Below, piece after piece: positions 1 to 6,115 of a stretch of 6,115 bases of DNA (position 1 is its first letter; every line of letters begins with the position of its first letter). A program made the position numbers and the translations under genes. The notes below the pieces were generated by a model. That model did not search any database. It saw only the letters and a program-made list of their open reading frames with translations, and had not been told where the DNA came from. Source of the stretch: Candidatus Pacearchaeota archaeon (lineage in GTDB: Archaea; Nanobdellota; Nanobdellia; Pacearchaeales; GW2011-AR1); assembly GCA_014728565.1 (NCBI GenBank), contig WJLK01000140.1:1-6115 (forward strand). Direction: 5' to 3'.

Positions 1-516
1 GGTAATGTTAGTGGAACAATAGAATTATCAGATGCTAGTAGTAATGTATTGTATAACTGGAGTCAGGCAGCAGCAGAGGGAGAGATATATGCAATTAATG
101 ACTCAGCCAGTATTACATGGTCATCAATAAGGTGCTATAATCTGACTGCAGGAAACGCCAGTGATAATATTACAGCTATTGAAAATTATTTCAATATTAA
201 TAGTAGTGATGTTGATGGTGTTGATGAGACATTTAGTTTAAGTAATCATGCAGAGTTTACAACAGCAAGCACTACTTTTAGTTCAGGAGACTGTAGTAAT
301 ACTAAGTTATTCAATGATGCAGGAGCAGGAACTTTTGATGAAGTTTTAATAAAAGCAGTTACAGAGAATATTCCAGTTTTTGTATCTATACTAAGTGATG
401 ATACAACAGGTTTTGATAGTGATAATCATGATTTTGAGATGATTGTTCCTGAGGACGGGCATAGTGGAGATACTAATCCAACAACATACTACTTTTATGT
501 TGAATTAAATGCTTAG
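1..516 (+). CDS. Secreted sequon-rich beta-type surface protein, C-terminal part (5' end outside window)
   Basis: The frame is open from base 1 and closes at TAG 514-516, giving 171 visible residues. The true start lies upstream; the TTG at 49 is internal. The visible part has no membrane helix and ends on a beta-strand-like YYFYVELNA, so it is not anchored at its C-terminus. It is rich in Ser, Thr, Asp and Asn, with seven N-X-S/T sequons in the first 70 visible residues and two cysteines (visible residues 45 and 98) that could form a disulfide. The segment DFEMIVPEDG (144-153) followed by the aromatic end has the look of extracellular proteins common in uncultivated DPANN archaea, but that is recall, not a search result. 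The next gene starts 15 bases downstream on the same strand. The missing N-terminus would decide between a Sec-secreted S-layer-like protein and a pilin/archaellin-like subunit. Confidence 0.85.
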   Translation, partial: GNVSGTIELSDASSNVLYNWSQAAAEGEIYAINDSASITWSSIRCYNLTAGNASDNITAIENYFNINSSDVDGVDETFSLSNHAEFTTASTTFSSGDCSNTKLFNDAGAGTFDEVLIKAVTENIPVFVSILSDDTTGFDSDNHDFEMIVPEDGHSGDTNPTTYYFYVELNA

Positions 517-531
517 TTTTTAGTTAGGAAA

Positions 532-1770
532 ATGATTAGGAAATCCAAAAAAACATATTTTGAAATATTTGTACTAAAGACATTTTTCTTATTTTTTTTA
601 TTTTGTTTGATTAATAATCTAAATGTTGTGTCAGCGGCAAATGTTGGAGTTAGTCCTGCTTCTTTAAGATTTGATGATGTATTAAGGGGAGGTTATTCTG
701 AAAAATCAGTTTTGGTATCTGTTGATGTTGATGAATATGTCTTGATTGAGCTTCAACCAATGGGGGAGATAAAAGATTGGATAAATTTTTCAGAAGTTAA
801 TTTTTCAGTTAAAAAAAGTGAGCCTTACAGACTTTTTATATCTGTCAATCCTCCTGAAGATGTTCCAAATGGTAATTATAGTGGTTTTTTGAGAATTAAG
901 ACAGGTGCTTTTGGAACAGGAGTGAAAGGTCATGCAGTTGGTGTTGTTAGATCTAACCTCGACTTGAAGATAGATGTCAGTGTTACTGATGTTGAGATAG
1001 TTAGATGTTCTGCATCTAATTTTAATGTTGAATCTGTTGAAAAAGGAGACAATATTGTTTTTAGTGTTGAAATATCAAACACAGGGAATGTTAGATTAAA
1101 ACCCAATGTTGTTGTGGATATATGGGATAGAGATCAGATAAGTATTGTTAAAAAAGAGGATTTTTTAGGTGATGAAATACTTCCTTCTAAAGAAGAAAAA
1201 GCTTATTTTAGAGTAGATTCTGATACTTTTGATACAGGTCAGTATTGGTCAGATATCTCTGTTATAGAATGCTATGCCTCTAAACTTTTAACTTTTGATA
1301 TTTTAGATCAAGGAGCTTTGAAAGCAGAGGGTTCTTTATTAGGTATTGTTACAAAAAGAAAAGTAAAACTTGGTGAGAGAGTGCCTATAAGTGTTAAATT
1401 TAAGAATACAGGTGAAAAAGAGGTGGAAGCTTATTTTAAGGGAAGAATCTCATTAGGAGATGAACTTGTTCAGATACTTGAGAGTGATAAATTACTTGTT
1501 CCTATTTCAGAAACAAGTGATTTTAATTTTTATTATGCTCCTGGAAGAATTGGAAGATATACTATAGATGGAAGGGTCTTTTATAGTAGTAAGAGAACTT
1601 TTGAGTCCAGTGCTATTTTTGAGGTATTTTCAGAGAGATCTAATTATAAGAACTTTCTTATTTATACAGTTTACATTACATTTATATTTTTAATATTATT
1701 CTTATTTTATAAAATTAGAAAAGAGAGGAGATTGCTGAATTTAAAGTTAAAGAACTTAAAATTAAAATGA
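532..1770 (+). CDS. Membrane-anchored extracytoplasmic protein with tandem Ig-like domains
   Basis: This gene encodes 412 residues. A basic N-terminus (IRKSKK) and a hydrophobic stretch at about 13-31 end in VVSA|A, a typical Sec signal peptide cut near residue 35. Residues 36-125 look like a beta-sandwich that opens VGVSPASLRF and closes PPEDVPNGNYSGFLRI, the pattern of Ig/NEW3-like and DUF916-like domains. Residues 150-255 form a second domain with an EISNTGN turn (CARDB-like) and cysteines 159 and 247 as a possible disulfide. Residues 265-368 form a third, with KFKNTGE. A membrane helix (374-393) is followed by a Lys/Arg-rich cytoplasmic tail. ATG 532 fits the signal peptide and lies 15 bases after the previous stop. 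The stop overlaps the next start as ATGA, so coupled translation is likely. The overall plan resembles Gram-positive WxL-interacting proteins, but this is architecture only. A role in binding or assembling the neighbouring secreted proteins is inference. Confidence 0.9.
   Translation: MIRKSKKTYFEIFVLKTFFLFFLFCLINNLNVVSAANVGVSPASLRFDDVLRGGYSEKSVLVSVDVDEYVLIELQPMGEIKDWINFSEVNFSVKKSEPYRLFISVNPPEDVPNGNYSGFLRIKTGAFGTGVKGHAVGVVRSNLDLKIDVSVTDVEIVRCSASNFNVESVEKGDNIVFSVEISNTGNVRLKPNVVVDIWDRDQISIVKKEDFLGDEILPSKEEKAYFRVDSDTFDTGQYWSDISVIECYASKLLTFDILDQGALKAEGSLLGIVTKRKVKLGERVPISVKFKNTGEKEVEAYFKGRISLGDELVQILESDKLLVPISETSDFNFYYAPGRIGRYTIDGRVFYSSKRTFESSAIFEVFSERSNYKNFLIYTVYITFIFLILFLFYKIRKERRLLNLKLKNLKLK
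1738..1767 (+). repeat. 15-base tandem duplication encoding NLKLK-NLKLK at the C-terminus of the 412-residue protein
   Basis: Bases 1738-1752 and 1753-1767 are two adjacent 15-base units matching at 12 of 15 positions. All three differences are synonymous third-position changes (AAT/AAC and two AAG/AAA). The second unit runs into the stop codon and into the ATG of the next gene, so the basic tail and the ATGA overlap share these bases. Confidence 0.7.
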
Positions 1771-3986
1771 TAAAAAAAGAGTATGTATGTTTGCTGATGA
1801 TAATAATTTTATCTATGAGTACTAACATTGTCAGTGCAAAGACAAGCCATATGGTCACTTTTGATTATTCATTTTCAGAAAGTGTTCAGAAGGAGGCTGA
1901 TATAGATTATTCTTCTGTATTACTTAGAGTCAACACAGACAGAAGTGCTGTTTGTCGCTACAGTGAATTCAGAGGAATGTCTTATGAAAATATGGATTAT
2001 TTTGATATTAGTTCTGGCAAGTCTCATGAAAAAGTTTTCAGGGATCTTGATGATGAAACTATTTATACTTATTATATAAAATGTAGGAATAACTCTAGTA
2101 ATGAGCCTCCAGAATCAGAATTTCTTTTAAGAGTAAATAAGAGAGTTAGTGCTAATATTCTTTTGTCAGAGGAAAGTCCTTTAAGTGGAGGGATGGTTGA
2201 TGTTACCTTATTAACTTCAAAAATTGTTTCTCAGACACCTGAGCTTTCTTATTCCTTTGATGGTGTTGTTTATAATTCTATACCCCTTGAAGGTTCAGAA
2301 AAAAAATGGAAAGGGCATCTGATTATTCCAGAGTCAGATGATAATTCAATTCTTTCTTTTAAATTTAAGAGTTATGATTTAAGTGGAAGGCCTGGTAATG
2401 AAATTATAAAAGGGAATGTTTTTATAGTTGATACTTTAAAACCTAAAACAATCACAAATCTTCGTTCTGTCGGTCGTGTTGGAAGTATAGATCTCGAATG
2501 GCATTATGATGAAGATGATTTTGAAGAGTTTAAAATTTATAGATCAACTAGCTCAAATATTGATTATACTGATTTTTATGAATCCACTAAAGAATCTTTT
2601 TTTGAAGATAGTCTGGTTGAGAAGGGAAAGACTTATTATTACAGAGTTTCAGCTATTGATAGTGCTGGTAATGAGGGAGACCTTTCATTTGAATCTCATG
2701 CAACTGTTTTGCTGGATAATAAAACTTCAAGTTCAGGGTTAGGAGGGTTGGATCCTGAGTTGAGGGGGAGAGTTGATAATTTTATTGTAGAGATAGATTC
2801 TGTTATTGATGAAATAATTTCAATAGAGTCTTCTATTGATTTAAAGGATAACAGGGAGATAGAACTTTTTTCAGATTTGGGTCTGAAAAAGGGTATTTCA
2901 GATTCAAAAGGTGAACTAAATTCCTTAAAGAGAGATGTTGAAAAATATAAACTTCAGGATTTAAGTGAAGATGAATTAAACAGAAAAATTGATTCTTCTA
3001 CATTAAGATTGAATATAATAAAGAAAAAAGTTCCAGAAGATATTGTTGTATTAGATGAAGATAGTGAGGTTAGTGAAATAGAGGAAAAAGATATTGAGGA
3101 GGTTATACTTGAGATGGATTCTCAAATTTCAGACAGCAATAAAAAAAGGAATGTTAGGGAATCTTTGAAACTTAAAGAAGATTCTGGTTTAAAAATTAAT
3201 AGTGATTATTATGTCATTGAAGTTGTTTACCTTGATGGCACTAAAAAAGAGATGTCTGTTGTTAAAAAAGTCATAAGTGCTGAATTAGAGAGGGATAAAA
3301 ATACCTATCTTGTGGAAGTTATTCCTAAAAGTTTTGTGGAGAGTGCCTCTGAAATAAATGTGCATAATATTAATTATCAGGTTATAAAAGAGGATCCTAT
3401 CATCTCTTTTGAATCTGATGCCAAGGAGATTATTTATTCTTCTAACAAGAGATCTTCTGTATCTAAATTAAAAGATACAAAATTAGTACTTGTAAGACTT
3501 TTAGAAGATTCTGGAGAAACATCAGGAATTACTGGTTATTTCTTTTTAAACCCATCTATTAAAGAATATTCAGGATTATTTATAGGATTTCTTATCATTA
3601 TAGCATTGTTTGTTTACTTTTTTTATTTGAAAAATAATAGACCTTCTGATTTATTTCTGAGAATTTCAGGGAAGCTTAAAGAAAGTTTTGAGTTGTTAGA
3701 AAAAGGAGAGTTGGATGAAGCAGAAGAGATATATAAATCCTTAAAGAACCTTTATAAGAGTCTAACTAAAAAAGAGAAGAAAATTCTATATAGGGATTTA
3801 GATTTATTGAGAAATAAAATTCTTGTTTCTGTTTTGGAAAGTGGGATAGAAAAATTAAAAAAAGATAGAGATAAAGAACTCCTCAGAGAATTAGAGAAAA
3901 TTTATAAAAAACTTTCAGATGAATTTAAATTAGAAGTTTCTTATTTTTTTGAAAAAGTTAGGAAAGATGTGGAAAATGAAAAATAA
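1767..3986 (+). CDS. Membrane-spanning protein with FN3/Ig-like ectodomains and a cytoplasmic TPR-like helical domain
   Basis: This gene encodes 739 residues. The Sec signal peptide (1-24) ends IVSA|K. Residues 28-125 are an FN3-like domain with cysteines 63 and 106, and 128-222 an Ig-like domain. Residues 225-315 are a clear FN3 domain: TNL, the strand DLEWHYDEDDFEEFKIYRS, and TYYYRVSAIDSAGNEG. A Ser/Gly linker leads to charged helices (330-425, possible coiled coil) and an acidic stretch (428-450). A beta domain (478-580) contains LVEVIPKSFVESASEI and EDPIISF. One membrane helix (600-620) is preceded by GITGYFFLNP. Residues 625-739 are highly charged helices, with FELLEKGELDEAEEIYKSLK reading like a TPR hairpin. 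The signal peptide places the large part outside and the helical tail in the cytoplasm. The ATG overlaps the previous stop by four bases. The design suggests an anchor or transducer joining a surface structure to cytoplasmic partners; this is inference. No enzyme motif is seen. Confidence 0.92.
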   Translation: MIKKEYVCLLMIIILSMSTNIVSAKTSHMVTFDYSFSESVQKEADIDYSSVLLRVNTDRSAVCRYSEFRGMSYENMDYFDISSGKSHEKVFRDLDDETIYTYYIKCRNNSSNEPPESEFLLRVNKRVSANILLSEESPLSGGMVDVTLLTSKIVSQTPELSYSFDGVVYNSIPLEGSEKKWKGHLIIPESDDNSILSFKFKSYDLSGRPGNEIIKGNVFIVDTLKPKTITNLRSVGRVGSIDLEWHYDEDDFEEFKIYRSTSSNIDYTDFYESTKESFFEDSLVEKGKTYYYRVSAIDSAGNEGDLSFESHATVLLDNKTSSSGLGGLDPELRGRVDNFIVEIDSVIDEIISIESSIDLKDNREIELFSDLGLKKGISDSKGELNSLKRDVEKYKLQDLSEDELNRKIDSSTLRLNIIKKKVPEDIVVLDEDSEVSEIEEKDIEEVILEMDSQISDSNKKRNVRESLKLKEDSGLKINSDYYVIEVVYLDGTKKEMSVVKKVISAELERDKNTYLVEVIPKSFVESASEINVHNINYQVIKEDPIISFESDAKEIIYSSNKRSSVSKLKDTKLVLVRLLEDSGETSGITGYFFLNPSIKEYSGLFIGFLIIIALFVYFFYLKNNRPSDLFLRISGKLKESFELLEKGELDEAEEIYKSLKNLYKSLTKKEKKILYRDLDLLRNKILVSVLESGIEKLKKDRDKELLRELEKIYKKLSDEFKLEVSYFFEKVRKDVENEK

Positions 3987-4299
3987 GCTTTTGTTTATTG
4001 CAATTTTTGTAGTTTTTTTGATTATTTGTAGTTTTATTATCTTATCTATGGAAGAGAATAATCTGTATCTTGTTGAAGGAAAAAATAATATTGTTATTAA
4101 TGATAGTGAGCCTTTTTATGTTAAGACTCTAGTTGAATTAAACCAGGATATAGAAGTTGTTTCATGTAAAAATGAAGATTATGATTTTGGATATGTCAAT
4201 GTTTTTGGAGGTGTTGGAGAAAATTTTATAATCTACCCTAATAAGAAGTATGAGATAATTGCAAATAAAGATTTTAATTTAGTTTTGCCAAAATCTTGA
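3976..4299 (+). CDS. Small single-pass membrane protein with a short beta-rich ectodomain
   Basis: From ATG 3976 this encodes 107 residues. MKNK is followed by one strong hydrophobic helix (about 4-24), then an approximately 80-residue domain rich in alternating hydrophobic and polar residues, with one cysteine (64) in that domain, one sequon (NDS, 42-44) and the end LPKS. The helix has no obvious signal-peptidase site, so it is probably an uncleaved anchor with the domain outside. TTG 3949 and ATG 3967 are also in frame and would add nine or three residues. I prefer 3976 because MKNK plus the helix is a normal N-terminus and AAA precedes the ATG, as at other starts here. All three starts overlap the end of the 739-residue gene, so coupled translation is likely. 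The stop is seven bases before the next gene. I recognise no family. Its position suggests an accessory subunit of the neighbouring membrane proteins. Confidence 0.8.
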   Translation: MKNKLLFIAIFVVFLIICSFIILSMEENNLYLVEGKNNIVINDSEPFYVKTLVELNQDIEVVSCKNEDYDFGYVNVFGGVGENFIIYPNKKYEIIANKDFNLVLPKS

Positions 4300-4306
4300 T
4301 TATAAA

Positions 4307-5491
4307 ATGAGGTTTAATTTTTTTCCCATTTTAGTAATAATTTTATTAGTTATACCTCTTGTTTCTGCTGCACATTACATAGTGGGAATAGTTAATGATG
4401 CCTTAGACGGGACTCTTGCAGAGGATCATGAAGTGGTTTTATGGAATCCTAACAATGGTATTAATGATAATGTTACTGATACAATAGGTGTTAATGGAAA
4501 TTCAAAAACAAATAATATTTATATGATTGATTGTGAATTGTTGAATGAAAGTTGTGTAATTGGTGATAATTTGAGTATTAGAGTAATTAATAATGGTGAT
4601 GGCTATATTACAGGAGTTGTTAATGCAACTGTAACTTCTGCTGGTTATGATATTGCTCCTAATCTCACATTAAATAGTCCTCCGAATCTAACTTCTGTTT
4701 CAGTTGATGATTCAATAGTTGTTCCAGAAAATGAGATAGACCTAATTGCAGCATCAAATAGAACTGTTACATGCGAAGCTATTGTTGAAGAGTTTGATGG
4801 AGATAATTTGCAAAATATAAATTCAGAATTTTTCCATTCTAGTTCATTTTATGGAGATTCTGATGATAACAATACTCATTACACAAATGATAGCTGTTAT
4901 TTAAATTCTAGTTACGGAGATGCTAATGAGAATCAGATTATTTGCCAGTTTTATGTTTGGTATTATGCTAGTTCTGGTCAGTGGAATTGTACTATCAGAG
5001 TTGAAGATAATCTCTCAACATCAGGAATTGGCTCTGATACAACAAATGTCAATTCTTTGCTTTCTATTGGAGTTGGTTCCACGATTGATTTTGGTAGCTT
5101 GGATAGTGGAGAAGTTTCAGAGGAGAATGTTACTAATGTGACAAATTTTGGAAATATCATGGTAAATTTAAGTTTAAAAGGGTATGGAGTTTCAGAGGGG
5201 GATGGTTATGCAATGAGTTGTGATTCAGGGAGCAATATATCTGTTTATTATGAGAAATATAATTTAACTTCTTCAAATCCTGGAGTTTTGACTTTTTCAG
5301 ATTTTGAAGTGAATTATACAAATTTAACCAGTAATGCTGCTGTAAAAAAATTTAATTTAGATTATAGGAAAAATGAAGGTTATAATGAAGCAACAAAAGA
5401 GACTTACTGGAGAATATATGTTCCAGCAGGAGTTGGAGGGACCTGTAATGGCAGTGTTGTATTTGGAGCAAGTACATCTATAGAAAGTTAA
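4307..5491 (+). CDS. Secreted cysteine-paired, sequon-dense surface protein
   Basis: This gene encodes 394 residues. The signal peptide (1-21) ends PLVSA|A, and there is no C-terminal anchor. Residues 22-125 form a compact domain, starting HYIVGIVNDALDGT and continuing VVLWNPNNG and NNIYMIDCE, that may be a prealbumin-like (CNA-B/carboxypeptidase-regulatory-like) fold. Residues 126-240 form a cysteine-rich Ig-like middle. Residues 250-390 form a beta domain beginning IDFGSLDSGEVSEENVTNVTNFGN and ending YWRIYVPAGVGGTCNGSVVFGA, a pattern seen in many archaeal and bacterial surface proteins. There are eight cysteines after the signal peptide (76, 83, 156, 197, 213, 228, 305, 380), an even number that suits disulfides. 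About twenty N-X-S/T sequons suggest heavy N-glycosylation. The ATG lies seven bases after the previous stop without a ribosome binding site. The protein must be held by partners, plausibly the anchored proteins upstream. A role as structural, adhesive or fibre subunit is inference. Confidence 0.9.
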   Translation: MRFNFFPILVIILLVIPLVSAAHYIVGIVNDALDGTLAEDHEVVLWNPNNGINDNVTDTIGVNGNSKTNNIYMIDCELLNESCVIGDNLSIRVINNGDGYITGVVNATVTSAGYDIAPNLTLNSPPNLTSVSVDDSIVVPENEIDLIAASNRTVTCEAIVEEFDGDNLQNINSEFFHSSSFYGDSDDNNTHYTNDSCYLNSSYGDANENQIICQFYVWYYASSGQWNCTIRVEDNLSTSGIGSDTTNVNSLLSIGVGSTIDFGSLDSGEVSEENVTNVTNFGNIMVNLSLKGYGVSEGDGYAMSCDSGSNISVYYEKYNLTSSNPGVLTFSDFEVNYTNLTSNAAVKKFNLDYRKNEGYNEATKETYWRIYVPAGVGGTCNGSVVFGASTSIES

Positions 5492-5504
5492 TAAAAATAA
5501 AGAG

Positions 5505-5510
5505 TTTAAA
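5505..5510 (+). promoter_or_regulatory. Candidate archaeal TATA box for the seven-helix protein
   Basis: The 48-base gap at 5492-5539 is the longest in the window. It contains TTTAAA at 5505-5510 with a purine-rich stretch (AATAAAGAG) just upstream, where a BRE would sit. Initiation about 25-27 bases downstream would give a leader of under ten bases before ATG 5540, typical of archaeal near-leaderless transcripts. In such AT-rich DNA this match could easily be chance. No oligo-T terminator follows the stop at 5491, so read-through from the upstream genes is also possible. Confidence 0.3.
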
Positions 5511-5539
5511 CAAAATTAGATTAAAAAAATAATGTAAAG

Positions 5540-6115
5540 ATGAAAGAAATATTTTTCATAAATCTAGTAGTTTCCCTAGCTGTATTTTTACTAATCTCTT
5601 TTAATTTTTTTAAACACAGAAAAAATGAAAAAATAAAAAAAATATTTGATTATGTTTTTATTATAGGAGTTTTATATCTGATTCTTTCTTTCTTTTATAT
5701 TTTATGGATCTCTGATATTCTTAGATATTCTGAGAGAGATTTTGTAGTTATTTATTCTTTGATAATTGTTATTCAGAATTTATTTTTATTCAGAATTGTT
5801 TATTTATTTTCTGAAAACAGAAAATTATTCTATTTTTTGTTTTTTTATCTGATAACTCTTCTTTCTATTTTTACAGAAGTGATTGATTTTTTTCATTTAT
5901 TTTTGATAACATCTTTTTTATTGGCCTTATTGCTTTTTTTAGGACTTGCTTTTAGATTTGACAGAAAAATTGGTTATACTGGTATTTTTTATTGCTGTTT
6001 CTCATTAATTTTTCAGATTTTTCTTTTAGCAGGAATTGGAGATCTTTATTTTTTTAGTTTGTTTTCTAATCTGATTTTTTTATATTTAATCTTTATTTTT
6101 ATTAAGGATTTGGAC
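5540..6115 (+). CDS. Seven-helix integral membrane protein, N-terminal part (3' end outside window)
   Basis: An open frame runs from ATG 5540 to the window edge with no stop: 192 residues, extremely rich in Phe, Leu and Ile. An ATG at 5532 is followed at once by TAA, so 5540 is the first usable start. I count seven hydrophobic segments at about 4-23, 36-56, 66-90, 96-114, 117-139, 145-166 and 169-188. Basic clusters at HRKNEKIKK (26-34), SENRK (91-95) and FRFDRK (138-143) sit after helices 1, 3 and 5. By the positive-inside rule this puts the N-terminus outside and the end of helix 7, followed by KDLD, inside. That is the topology of 7TM sensor domains that precede a cytoplasmic output domain, for example histidine kinases, but no sequence motif proves it. 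A transporter fragment or an orphan membrane protein remains possible. The 48-base gap and candidate TATA box suggest it may be transcribed separately. Confidence 0.8.
   Translation, partial: MKEIFFINLVVSLAVFLLISFNFFKHRKNEKIKKIFDYVFIIGVLYLILSFFYILWISDILRYSERDFVVIYSLIIVIQNLFLFRIVYLFSENRKLFYFLFFYLITLLSIFTEVIDFFHLFLITSFLLALLLFLGLAFRFDRKIGYTGIFYCCFSLIFQIFLLAGIGDLYFFSLFSNLIFLYLIFIFIKDLD

Noticed and set aside
514..531. Short T run (517-521) after the first stop as a terminator
   Set aside because: Five T's in DNA this AT-rich is not evidence, and the next gene starts ten bases later, which favours read-through.
2506..2742. 78-residue frame on the + strand
   Set aside because: It lies wholly inside the 739-residue gene in another frame, over the clear FN3 domain. 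Its Leu/Ile-rich content is a by-product of the AT-rich host codons.
4920..5141. 73-residue frame on the + strand
   Set aside because: It is inside the 394-residue secreted protein gene, whose own frame has coherent domains and sequons here.
4978..5160. 60-residue frame on the - strand
   Set aside because: It is antisense to the 394-residue gene, with no start signal or recognisable protein features.
4307..5491. Possible WxL-domain protein
   Set aside because: No W-x-L motif is present in the C-terminal part. The aromatic strings there (YWRIYVP) do not match, so only the general idea of a tethered surface protein is kept.
1..6115. tRNA, rRNA, CRISPR array, insertion sequence or inverted repeats
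   Set aside because: No cloverleaf-like GC-rich segment, regularly spaced repeat, transposase-like protein or terminal inverted repeat was seen on either strand.

Overview
The window looks like a piece of an archaeal genome, most likely from a DPANN lineage of the Woesearchaeota/Pacearchaeota kind. It is very AT-rich and densely packed. All six genes are on the + strand with tiny gaps or overlaps. No start has a clear Shine-Dalgarno box. The proteins have archaeal-style Sec signal peptides, Ig/FN3-like beta domains and many N-X-S/T sequons. No marker gene is present, so this assignment is an inference from protein style and composition.

Layout: (1) 1-516, the C-terminal part of a secreted, sequon-rich protein cut by the left edge. 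(2) 532-1770, a 412-residue protein with a signal peptide, several Ig-like domains and a C-terminal membrane anchor. (3) 1767-3986, a 739-residue protein with FN3/Ig-like domains, a helical region and a further beta domain outside the cell, one membrane helix, and a helical TPR-like domain in the cytoplasm. It overlaps gene 2 by the four bases ATGA. (4) 3976-4299, a small single-pass membrane protein whose start overlaps the end of gene 3. (5) 4307-5491, a secreted 394-residue protein with eight cysteines and about twenty sequons but no anchor. (6) 5540 to the right edge, an open reading frame for a seven-helix membrane protein that continues beyond the window.

Genes 1-5 read as one transcription unit for the cell envelope. 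Two soluble or fibre-forming secreted proteins (1 and 5) flank three membrane-anchored proteins (2, 3, 4). A reasonable working idea is a surface-structure or adhesion module: 2 and 3 would hold or assemble the secreted proteins, and 3 would carry a signal or mechanical link to the cytoplasm. Gene 6 may have its own promoter in the 48-base gap and could be the membrane part of a sensor. None of the genes gets a symbol, because I do not recognise a named family at full length. No RNA gene, mobile element, CRISPR array or terminator is visible.
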